A stretch of DNA of 7,041 bases from Methyloceanibacter sp. (GTDB lineage: Bacteria > Pseudomonadota > Alphaproteobacteria > Rhizobiales > Methyloligellaceae): positions 1 to 7,041 of the forward strand of contig JALHTP010000153.1 of NCBI GenBank assembly GCA_022865725.1. The letters are read 5' to 3'. The position numbers were made by a program, and so were the translations under genes. Below are positions 1 to 5,661 of this stretch, one piece after another. The number at the start of each line of letters is the position of its first letter. Position 1 is the stretch's first letter. Under the pieces are notes generated by a model that made no database searches, was not told where the DNA came from, and was given only the letters and a program-made list of their open reading frames with translations.

Positions 1-219
1 ATCGCGATCCTCACCTACCATGTTGTGCCGGGTAAGGTGATGGCTGCCGACGTCGTCAAGCTCAAGGAAGAGAAGACGGTGAACGGCAAGATGCTCAAGG
101 TGACGGTCATGGAGGGCGCAGTGACGATCAACGACGCCAAGGTCACCTCCACAGACATCGTAGCGTCCAACGGTGTGATTCACGTCATCGACACCGTCGT
201 TCTTCCGCCAGCCACGTGA
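1..219 (+). CDS. Fasciclin (FAS1) domain protein, C-terminal part (5' end outside window)
   Basis: This is the last 72 codons of a FAS1-domain protein, entering in frame at base 1 and ending at TGA 217-219. FAS1 proteins are secreted or periplasmic beta-rich proteins linked to adhesion or surface interactions; the role here is unknown. The visible part carries the conserved H2 segment LTYHVVPGKV and the C-terminal block beginning NGVIHVIDTVVLPP, typical of single-domain bacterial FAS1 proteins. The H1 segment and any signal peptide lie to the left of the window. The ATG at base 40 and GTG at base 25 are internal and are not the start. It is a close paralogue of the broken FAS1 gene at 5537-5036: 60 of the last 72 residues match, in inverted orientation. 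A strong hairpin follows the stop. Family assignment is secure. Confidence 0.9.
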   Translation: MAILTYHVVPGKVMAADVVKLKEEKTVNGKMLKVTVMEGAVTINDAKVTSTDIVASNGVIHVIDTVVLPPAT

Positions 220-237
220 TCGTCAACGTCTAACAAC

Positions 238-270
238 GCGGGTCGCCAGCTCGTCAGGTTGGCGACCCGC
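238..270 (+). terminator. Hairpin downstream of the FAS1 gene
   Basis: A perfect 11-bp stem, GCGGGTCGCCA at 238-248 pairing with TGGCGACCCGC at 260-270, encloses an 11-nt loop. It begins 18 bases after the FAS1 stop codon. No T-tract follows, so it may act as an RNA-stabilising 3' hairpin or a weak or factor-dependent terminator rather than a classic intrinsic one. Confidence 0.6.
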
Positions 271-392
271 AACGCCTGACTGTCGGATGTAAGGTTTGCG
301 GCTCAACAAAATGAGCAAACTGATTGCCGAATACAACAACGGCTGACGCGGGTTCGCCAGAATTTTCACGGCTCAAAATACGGAGTAACACG

Positions 393-653
393 ATGTTGAT
401 CACTGCTTCAAAGGCGATCATGGATCCGGATAAAAACGCATTGATGAGACTGCCTAAGACAGTCCGATTTCAGTTGATGGTGGTGCTGTCTTGCCTTTGG
501 TCGATAATTTTTTGTGTTAGTGCCGGCCTGATCGTATGGTTGCCGGGCTACATCTTAGCCCACGTCGCGCTTCTGCTGGTCGGAATATTCGGTACTAGCT
601 GGGCATTCAAACAAGCTGAAAAGTACCGCTCAAACATGCGCGCTAACGCGTAA
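393..653 (+). CDS. Small two-helix membrane protein of unknown function
   Basis: An 86-residue protein that I do not recognise. The start chosen is ATG 393, with GGAG at 382-385 seven bases upstream. The same frame can be read back to a TTG at 324, but that has no ribosome binding site. After a basic and polar N-terminal segment, two hydrophobic stretches at about residues 26-50 and 52-70 are separated only by a proline-glycine turn (LPGY), suggesting a helical hairpin in the inner membrane. The short C-terminal tail (KQAEKYRSNMRANA) is charged and probably cytoplasmic. Its neighbour two frames away is the YajC-like membrane protein, but no shared job can be inferred. The gene is supported by the ribosome binding site and the clear membrane pattern, not by homology. 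Confidence 0.6.
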   Translation: MLITASKAIMDPDKNALMRLPKTVRFQLMVVLSCLWSIIFCVSAGLIVWLPGYILAHVALLLVGIFGTSWAFKQAEKYRSNMRANA

Positions 654-671
654 GACGTGAGGAGAAGCAAG

Positions 672-884
672 ATGTCTCGATCATACTCGGCCTCTACACG
701 AAAGCGCTTGTGGCGCTTAGTCATGTCCATAGCCCGACCCGGCCTGCCGAGTTATGTTGGCGCGGAAAATTCTGTTGGCCGCGGGGGGCCAAGAAGACCC
801 TGCCGATCTGTTTTCACCTCCGGCCTGGCTGTTGCTCATCAAGGCACGCGCCGCTCGATCAGGCCTGATACGTGCCTACACTGA
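672..884 (+). CDS. Doubtful small ORF with a good ribosome binding site
   Basis: A possible 70-residue protein starting at ATG 672, which has AGGAG at 660-664 seven bases upstream and begins 18 bases after the previous stop. The translation is rich in Arg and Ser, has no membrane segment or known motif, and does not read like a typical folded protein. The other two forward frames over the same stretch look at least as protein-like: one is open from 647 past 730, and another runs from ATG 754 to TGA 901-903 (49 residues, with the segment AGGQEDPADLFSPPAWLLL). The region may therefore be a decayed gene with frameshifts. Coding status is unresolved. Confidence 0.2.
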   Translation: MSRSYSASTRKRLWRLVMSIARPGLPSYVGAENSVGRGGPRRPCRSVFTSGLAVAHQGTRRSIRPDTCLH

Positions 885-919
885 TTTAAGATTTAAGAAT
901 TGAACCCGGAGCGACACTC

Positions 920-1192
920 ATGGCCATTTCAGAGATTGCAATCCAATCATTGGCAGTCCTTGCCGTCCTCACGGCAGCATATCTCTTTCTTATTAGGCCC
1001 CAGCTAAAACGCATAACGGAGCATGACCTCCTTTTTTCCTCACTGAATTTGGGAGATCGAGTCGTGACTGGTGGAGGGCTGATTGGCAAGATCGTGAAGC
1101 TTGAGGGGACAAATATTGTGGAGCTCGAATTATCGAAGTCGGTACGAGTGCAAGCAATCCGGAGCAGCATAGAATCAAAATTTAGAGAGTGA
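920..1192 (+). CDS. yajC: YajC-like preprotein translocase accessory subunit
   Basis: A 90-residue protein of the YajC family, the small membrane subunit associated with SecDF and the SecYEG translocon. One N-terminal membrane helix lies at about residues 8-26 and is followed by the family signature FLIRPQLKR, then a small cytoplasmic domain with the typical block SLNLGDRVVTGGGLIGKIVK and a final region rich in Glu, Leu and Val (about residues 64-80). The start is ATG 920 with GGAG at 908-911. YajC is normally encoded just upstream of secD and secF and often near tgt; here the next gene is an AhpD-family protein, so this copy is an orphan. It may be a second, divergent yajC with a specialised role, while the housekeeping copy lies elsewhere. 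The family call is firm; its function as a translocon subunit is inferred. Confidence 0.82.
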   Translation: MAISEIAIQSLAVLAVLTAAYLFLIRPQLKRITEHDLLFSSLNLGDRVVTGGGLIGKIVKLEGTNIVELELSKSVRVQAIRSSIESKFRE

Positions 1193-1280
1193 TTGGCGAG
1201 CGCGCGCTACTGACTTCGCAGAAAGTCGGATGAGTTCGGACCAGCCAACAACTTAGAGCTCAAGGCGCTTAGGCTAACAA

Positions 1281-1850
1281 ATGCGAGTGCACGCAAAGCC
1301 GCTCGGAAGCTACCCGTTCTACCTTCGGCCATTCTTTTGGAACCAGCGCCGCAAGTATGGGGAGGTCCTGCAGGCAGCCCTGCTCTGGGCCAGAGCACCG
1401 AAACTGTTCACCGCTGTGGCGATTCTTTTTGGCATGATCGACCGGCGATCTTCGCCCATTGATGCTGCCTTACGCTCCCTCGTCACCGTCCGTGTGTCGC
1501 AGGTCAACACCTGCTCCTTTTGCGTCGATCTGAACTCGGCAACGCTCATCAAGCGGGGCGTGAGCCTGGAAAAAGTGGAAGCTCTCGAGACGTGGCGCCA
1601 AAGCAATCTGTTTGATCGCCGCGAGCAAGCGGTCCTCGACTACGCAGAGGCCATGACGCGATCGGACCGGCAGGTGGAAGATGAGCAGGTCGAGCGCTTG
1701 AGGTGCTTTTTCGACGATGACGGCATCGTGGAATTGACGGGACTGATCGCGTTTCAGAACATGTCGAGCAAGTTCAACAGTGCACTTGGCGTGCCGGCTC
1801 AGGGCTTCTGCAAGATACCCGGTATTGAATTGTCTAGTCCATCGCGCTGA
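1281..1850 (+). CDS. Carboxymuconolactone decarboxylase/AhpD-family protein
   Basis: A 189-residue protein of the carboxymuconolactone decarboxylase (CMD) superfamily, which includes AhpD-type peroxidase partners that work through a CxxC dithiol. The all-helical core follows a basic, aromatic N-terminus. The segment at residues 59-74 leads into the motif NTCSFCVDLNSA, with Cys78 and Cys81 as the redox pair. In AhpD a histidine follows the second cysteine by four positions; here that position is Asn85, so a different proton relay or non-peroxidase chemistry is possible. The second half (about residues 95-165), with REQAVLDYAEAMT and the GLIAFQNMSSKFNSALG segment, matches the usual family ending. 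No signal peptide is seen, so it is probably cytosolic. The start is ATG 1281 with only a weak AGG seven bases upstream; GTG 1287 is an alternative. The substrate is unknown. Confidence 0.85.
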   Translation: MRVHAKPLGSYPFYLRPFFWNQRRKYGEVLQAALLWARAPKLFTAVAILFGMIDRRSSPIDAALRSLVTVRVSQVNTCSFCVDLNSATLIKRGVSLEKVEALETWRQSNLFDRREQAVLDYAEAMTRSDRQVEDEQVERLRCFFDDDGIVELTGLIAFQNMSSKFNSALGVPAQGFCKIPGIELSSPSR

Positions 1851-1895
1851 TGGCTATGACGCCAACAGCGCTAAGCATTGTTGCGGAGAGGTGAG

Positions 1896-2543
1896 ATGCG
1901 GCTGAATATTGGCGCGTTTGCGCGTCCCAAAGTTGCTGGTCGGACGCAGTTTTCAAGAGCGCTCACCCCCCTTCTCGTGGCGTTGGGAGTTGCTGCGATG
2001 ACCGCGACGACCGATGCCACAGACCTCCAGGGCTCGGATGCGGAAGTGCTTAAGGGGCCCTCGCGTTTAATCGGCGCAAGATCCGAGTTCCAGCGTCGGC
2101 TGTCTTCCATCGACAACCCGTATTGTGCGGTTGTCACGTTTGTTATCTCGGATTTATCTGAGCAGGAGTCGTCGACGCAGGATGCGAACGATCGATCTGT
2201 GATCGTGATCGATGCCCCGACCCTTAAGACCGACAGGGCCTTTGCGCATTTCCTGATGGCGCATGAGTGCTGCCATCACACCCTTGGCCACACGCGCATT
2301 GCTTCGCAAAGTTCCCGCCATTTAGGTTTGCAGCCATTCTATTACATCCGGCCGTTGCTCAAGAACATGGAACTCGATGCCGATGGCTGCGCCGTCCGTA
2401 TGCTGACGCTCACCAAGGAGTTCGACGCCATCGAGAGTGCGCGGAAGAACATGTTGGAGTTCGGCGCAGCGCAGACCGGTGCTTACTACCCGACCGGCAT
2501 CGAGCGGGCCGACAACATAGTTCACACAGCCGAGGAGAATTGA
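1896..2543 (+). CDS. Exported M48-like zinc metallopeptidase (gluzincin)
   Basis: A 215-residue predicted periplasmic metallopeptidase. The N-terminus has basic residues followed by the hydrophobic stretch LTPLLVALGVAAM and a likely signal-peptidase site near residues 39-42. The catalytic signature is HECCH at residues 123-127 (zinc ligands His123 and His127, catalytic Glu124), followed about 30 residues later by MELDADG (158-164). This fits the ExxAD motif of M48-type gluzincins, with Glu159 as third ligand. Two adjacent cysteines inside HExxH are unusual. There are no other membrane helices, unlike HtpX. The start is ATG 1896 with GGAG at 1885-1888; the in-frame TTG at 1878 lacks a comparable site. 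The gene follows the CMD-family gene by 45 bases on the same strand and may be cotranscribed. Substrates are unknown. Confidence 0.72.
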   Translation: MRLNIGAFARPKVAGRTQFSRALTPLLVALGVAAMTATTDATDLQGSDAEVLKGPSRLIGARSEFQRRLSSIDNPYCAVVTFVISDLSEQESSTQDANDRSVIVIDAPTLKTDRAFAHFLMAHECCHHTLGHTRIASQSSRHLGLQPFYYIRPLLKNMELDADGCAVRMLTLTKEFDAIESARKNMLEFGAAQTGAYYPTGIERADNIVHTAEEN

Positions 2544-2556
2544 AGCGATGAATCAA

Positions 2557-2768
2557 TTAATTTAATGGTCCTCGCTGATGTCGGCGAGGGTCGATTTGGG
2601 CCGCAGCATCCGCCACCGCATGACGCCTGTTACCCGTTACATTCAACCGCAACTGAACGCCGACAACGTTACAAAGCCCCTTGTAGCCTTTCAGGCTCAG
2701 GTGTCCCTGCATGCCCCCGACGGGAAAGATGTATCCGATCTGGGGGCCAATACTAGCGAGCAAGGTTA
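2557..2768 (-). pseudogene. Remnant of a COG4313 / phenol-MetA-type outer-membrane channel gene (3' end)
   Basis: Read leftward, the open frame from about 2768 to 2680 gives LLASIGPQIGYIFPVGGMQG and then a segment ending LKGYK. This closely resembles the C-terminal strand region of COG4313 (PF13557-type) proteins, predicted outer-membrane beta-barrels found in many Proteobacteria, recognised from memory of the family pattern (GPQ-GY-FP-GDMQGYLNLKGY). Beyond about 2680 the frame no longer resembles the family, although LNVTGN may be a damaged form of the expected GWNVW-T strand. Upstream, the frame meets a stop within the oxidase gene. There is no start, signal peptide or barrel body, so this is a fragment left by deletion or rearrangement. 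Its left edge is uncertain. Confidence 0.5.
2567..2592. terminator. Possible bidirectional terminator hairpin between convergent genes
   Basis: CCTCGCTG at 2570-2577 pairs with CGGCGAGG at 2582-2589 (one T-G wobble) around a 4-nt loop, and wobble pairs extend the stem outward to 2567/2592. It lies 24 bases after the metallopeptidase stop, between it and the convergent oxidase gene. AT-rich sequence (2549-2566) flanks it on the left, but there is no clean T-run, so the call is tentative. Confidence 0.35.
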
Positions 2769-4058
2769 GAGAGACACGGCCTCAGCTTGGAGTGTGTTGT
2801 CGCTGCCTGCGACGCGCTCCCAGAAATTCGCCATATACTGTTCGTCGAAGCGCGAGATCGAAAAATCGGCAGCGAGCTTCGCATATTCGGTTCCGCCGGT
2901 TACAAAGTCGGCGATAATTTCTCCAAAGACGGGTGTGTATTTGAACGCCTGCCCAGCCCCAAGACAGTGGACCAGATTGGGCACGCGATGATCCGGCCCG
3001 AGAATGAATTTCAGGTCGGGAGTAATATCGAAATAAGAGCGATAGCCCGAACCGTATACGGTCTTGTCGATATTCTTGAAGCGACGCCGCGCAATCTCCT
3101 CGTACACTTTAATCTGAGTGTACCCCAGTCCCTGGTTCGTCGGGTCGACGATGAAATCAGCACCGATTATGGTCAAGGGATTCTCGGCGAACGCCCGCGC
3201 AGTCTCGCGTATAGCACGCTTGCGGGGCTGGTGCATGTGGATCTCGTTGTCGCGCCAGAGCCGAAAATAGGCCAGGTTGATATAGTCCGCTATGATAGGA
3301 AAGGTTTCTCTGATTTCCCGATTGCTTGTGAGCCAATTGACCACATGTACTGGCTCGACGCTCACGGGAATTGAAAGGCCGAGCCCCGCAAAGATGGCAG
3401 GACTCCACGGACCTGCGGCGTTTATTACGTGCTGACATTCTAGACGCTCTCCATCTTCCGTCAGCACCGCCGAGATAGAGCCGTCCTTTCCTCGTTCAAA
3501 CGCTGTAACCTCGGTTTTCTCCCGGACCTCCACTTGGTTGGTATCAAGCCCCTGGTAGAGAAGATTGCGGACCACCGAGGGGTCGAACTGCAATGCTCCC
3601 GGCTCCAGGTAGTAGACCTCGCCATCATACAGATTGACAAAGTCCGGCAGCGCCGCACGAGCGTCTGAAGCACTGATCTGCTGGAATTCGACGCCGGTTT
3701 CCTGCATCTGCCGCTCAAGGGAGTCCCATTTCGCGTTGCCGGTTTGACCATTGTCCTTGGCGATCCAGATCGCCCCACAAGCGTCAAACGATGCCGGTAC
3801 GCCCCACAAGTTATCCAACTCACGCCACTGCTCAGTCGCGATTTTTGCAAGTCTGGCGGCCTCTGGAACGGCGTTGGCCGCGCGCACGATACCTGAATGC
3901 CGGGCCGATAGTCCTGAGCCGATAACGCGCTTTTCGAGAATGCAAACCTTGGCCCCAGCGGTGTCAGGCAGCCGTTGCAAGCGCCGACGAACTGAGATCG
4001 CGGACGCGCATCCGAGGCACCCGCCGCCTATCACGATCGTATGGAAGTTCTGGGTCAT
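2766..4058 (-). CDS. FAD-dependent oxidoreductase of the DAO family (sarcosine/glycine oxidase-like)
   Basis: A 430-residue flavoprotein of the D-amino-acid oxidase superfamily, whose members oxidise amines and N-methyl or D-amino acids such as sarcosine, glycine and dimethylglycine. The N-terminal Rossmann fold has TIVIGGGCLGCASA, with GxGxxG at Gly11-Gly13-Gly16, and an acidic residue at the end of the second strand (Glu42 in CILEKR) for the FAD ribose. The segment SARHSGIVRAAN (51-62) corresponds to the flavin-contacting loop of SoxB-like oxidases. VINAAGPWSP is the second conserved FAD motif, and ITPDLKFILGP (345-355) with GAGQAFKYTPVFGE (367-380) is the usual C-terminal FAD-binding end. 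The length fits the family. No signal peptide is seen, so it is cytosolic. The start is ATG 4058, after a purine-rich GAGAGAGA site. It is last in a leftward cluster. The substrate is inferred only from family and the nearby glyA. Confidence 0.85.
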   Translation of the reverse strand: MTQNFHTIVIGGGCLGCASAISVRRRLQRLPDTAGAKVCILEKRVIGSGLSARHSGIVRAANAVPEAARLAKIATEQWRELDNLWGVPASFDACGAIWIAKDNGQTGNAKWDSLERQMQETGVEFQQISASDARAALPDFVNLYDGEVYYLEPGALQFDPSVVRNLLYQGLDTNQVEVREKTEVTAFERGKDGSISAVLTEDGERLECQHVINAAGPWSPAIFAGLGLSIPVSVEPVHVVNWLTSNREIRETFPIIADYINLAYFRLWRDNEIHMHQPRKRAIRETARAFAENPLTIIGADFIVDPTNQGLGYTQIKVYEEIARRRFKNIDKTVYGSGYRSYFDITPDLKFILGPDHRVPNLVHCLGAGQAFKYTPVFGEIIADFVTGGTEYAKLAADFSISRFDEQYMANFWERVAGSDNTLQAEAVSL

Positions 4059-4102
4059 GGTCTCTCTCTGCTGGAAGCTGGGTTTGGGGGCCAGGAACCC
4101 GC

Positions 4103-4633
4103 TTAGATTTCGCTGGGATCGAACGCGCAGCGAAGCGGATAGTTAGTGCCGGGAAGGGTCCCCTGGCACTCGGGCATGTGCCAACCGACTGTCCTGCCGT
4201 CGGCATCGACCATCCTTGTGGGGCAACCGATCTTTACGACGGCCCAATTCTTGTGGGCGGCTTCCCAGGTCGGGGCATAAGCCATTGCCAGCGCGGCACA
4301 GGTCCCGGACCGGGACATGTCCGGATGCAGTTCCGGCACTCCCGGGTTATTGAGAGCCGTCGCGTCGCTCAACGTCTCGACCACCCTCATGCATTGCACT
4401 GGCATACGCCATTCGAGGTTGCGCCAGTCACGCGCTGTGCTTCCCGCATCACGCGGCTTCTCGTCGACGCTGCATGCGATGATGGCGAGTGCGGTTGGCG
4501 GCCCCTCTTCGGCGAGGGCGGTGAGCGCGAACAGACACGCCGAAGCGATCAGGCCGGCGAGGCAGATGACAATGAATTCCGCAATTGCGTATTGCCGCGA
4601 GTGTTGGGCTTCAGGATTGGCACGACGTTTCAT
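4103..4633 (-). CDS. Exported cysteine-rich protein of unknown function
   Basis: A 176-residue protein I do not recognise. The start is ATG 4633, preceded by AGAAGGAG five bases upstream; an in-frame codon at 4651 would add six residues but lacks support. A basic N-terminus (MKRRANPEAQ) leads to a hydrophobic segment at residues 19-41 ending in LTALAEEG, so cleavage after Ala41 or retention as an anchor are both possible. The exported part has exactly six cysteines (54, 81, 112, 137, 156, 169), consistent with up to three disulfides in an oxidising compartment. It also has conserved-looking aromatic and proline positions such as GWHMPECQGT. It sits 18 bases after the LysR-type gene and 44 bases before the oxidase, so the three are probably cotranscribed. 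It could be a periplasmic partner of that pathway; this is inference. Confidence 0.75.
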   Translation of the reverse strand: MKRRANPEAQHSRQYAIAEFIVICLAGLIASACLFALTALAEEGPPTALAIIACSVDEKPRDAGSTARDWRNLEWRMPVQCMRVVETLSDATALNNPGVPELHPDMSRSGTCAALAMAYAPTWEAAHKNWAVVKIGCPTRMVDADGRTVGWHMPECQGTLPGTNYPLRCAFDPSEI

Positions 4634-4651
4634 GGGGTCTCCTTCTTGCAA

Positions 4652-4969
4652 TTAAGCCGCCGTCAAGGGCTTGTCCCGCTGGATATTGCGCACGGCGTCA
4701 ATGATTCGGTCAAAACCGGAGGTTAGCGCCGGTGCAAGTGCCTCTCCGGCTTCTGTGAGTTCGAGGCGCGACCCAATCCGACTACGTAAGAAAAGTTCGC
4801 GCCCAAGTGCATTTTCGAGAATACGCAGCCGGTAGCTGACGGCGGACGGCGTCAGGCGGAGTTCGAACGCCGCCTCCTTGATCGACATATGCCGCGCTGC
4901 CGCCTCGAACGCGCGAAGCGCATTCAGCGGAACGGAGAAGCCCATCTTGCCATTAACAGTACGACTCAT
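4652..4969 (-). CDS. Stand-alone LysR-type DNA-binding domain protein (no effector domain)
   Basis: A 105-residue protein made almost entirely of the N-terminal winged helix-turn-helix of LysR-type regulators. Residues 14-75 follow the family closely: PLNALRAFEAAARHMSIKEA, the recognition helix TPSAVSYRLRILENALG, then LFLRSRIGSRLELTEAGEAL, most like the GcvA-type branch. A helical linker follows (about 76-97), but translation stops at TAA 4654-4652, where a full regulator of about 300 residues would enter its ligand-binding domain. The next gene starts 18 bases later with its own ribosome binding site, so no detached effector domain follows in another frame. The start is ATG 4969 with a GAGAGA-rich leader. 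It is the first gene of the leftward cluster. It may be a constitutive or dominant-negative DNA binder, or a truncated gene. Confidence 0.82.
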   Translation of the reverse strand: MSRTVNGKMGFSVPLNALRAFEAAARHMSIKEAAFELRLTPSAVSYRLRILENALGRELFLRSRIGSRLELTEAGEALAPALTSGFDRIIDAVRNIQRDKPLTAA

Positions 4970-5035
4970 TTCTCTCTTGCTCTCTTCTGCATCGCCTCGT
5001 CACAGCGCACCGAAGTCTCCGCTCGACGTCAAACG

Positions 5036-5080
5036 TCACGTGGCTGGCGGAAGAACGACGGTGTCGATGACGTGAATCAC
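5036..5080 (-). repeat. 45-bp perfect inverted repeat of the FAS1 3' end (partner at 175-219)
   Basis: The last 45 bases of the two FAS1 genes, stop codon included, are identical in opposite orientation: 175-219 on the plus strand and 5080-5036 on the minus strand. Similarity continues at lower identity through the rest of the shared 219-base segment (5254-5036) and stops abruptly after the stop codons. The match is a consequence of gene paralogy, but it is long enough to serve as a recombination substrate. Confidence 0.85.
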
Positions 5081-5537
5081 GCCGTTGGACGCGACGATGT
5101 CTGTGGTGGTGACCTTCGCGTCGTTGATCATCACGGTGCTGCCTTTGACCGTCACCTTGAGCATCTTGCCGTTTAACGTCTTAGCCTCATTGAGCTTGAC
5201 GACCTCGGCAGCCATCACCCTGCCCGGCACGACATGGTAGGTAAGAATCGCGGTCAGCTCATCCTTGTTCTCAGGCTTCAGGAGGTTCTCTACCGTGCCG
5301 GCGGGAAGCTTGGCGAACGCGTCGTCGGTGGGGGCGAAGACTGTAAACGGCCCCGGGCCCCTTGAGCGTGTCGACCAGGCCTGCCTCACCGAGGGCAGTA
5401 GCCAGTGTCTTGAACTGGCCGGCCGCCACCGCCGTGTCGACGATGTCCTTTTCTGCCGCGTGGACGTTTGAACTACCGACCGCCAGACCGATTACGGCGG
5501 CCGCCACGGCTGCCAAGTTCGCAGTTTCGAATTTCAT
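5036..5537 (-). pseudogene. Fasciclin (FAS1) domain protein gene with a +1 frameshift
   Basis: A secreted FAS1 protein gene split between two frames. It starts at ATG 5537 (GGAG eight bases upstream) with a signal peptide ending near SNVHA-AEKD. Frame one reads KDIVDTAVAAGQFKTLATAL and on to LKGPG, then drifts into Arg-rich nonsense. The other frame resumes at GPGPFTVFAPTDDAFAKLP (H1 motif), continues through LTYHVVPGRV (H2) and ends at TGA 5038-5036. Removing one base in the GC run at 5349-5361 restores a 166-residue protein of normal single-domain length; the interval is 502 bases, one more than a multiple of three. Either the gene is inactivated or the run contains a sequencing error. It is paralogous and inverted relative to the FAS1 gene at 1-219. 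Confidence 0.85.
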
Positions 5538-5661
5538 GTTCTTTGCTCCATACATTCATTGTGATGACGAGGCCGACATGTCTGACCTGACAATCGAGAC
5601 AACCAAGCTAATTGGCCTCGGAAGCGCCCGCTGGCTCCGTTCCAACCGGGCCGGCACCTGA

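Noticed and set aside
25..219. A complete 64-residue ORF starting at GTG 25
   Set aside because: The FAS1 frame is open from base 1 and the paralogue shows that residues before base 25 belong to the same protein; the GTG is internal.
311..346. 11-codon ORF MSKLIAEYNNG after the FAS1 hairpin
   Set aside because: It has no well-placed ribosome binding site and is too short to judge; it may be chance.
1210..1229. Short hairpin after yajC (CTGACTT pairing with AAGTCGG, 6-nt loop)
   Set aside because: Seven pairs with one wobble and no T-tract is too weak to call a terminator.
2787..3374. 195-codon rightward ORF inside the oxidase gene
   Set aside because: It is antisense to the oxidase, whose motifs cover the full length; the codon periodicity of the real gene explains the open frame.
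4178..4726. 182-codon rightward ORF opposite the exported protein
   Set aside because: The opposite strand has a strong ribosome binding site, a signal segment and tight operon spacing; this frame has none.
5025..5037. Small palindrome GACGT-CAA-ACGTC at the end of the second FAS1 gene
   Set aside because: A 5-bp stem overlapping the stop codon with no T-tract is not a credible terminator, in contrast to the 11-bp hairpin after the left copy.
5578..5661. 27-codon ORF in the FAS1-glyA intergenic region
   Set aside because: GAGG lies upstream, but the peptide has no recognisable feature and ends at the AT-rich control region; the support is too thin for a gene call.
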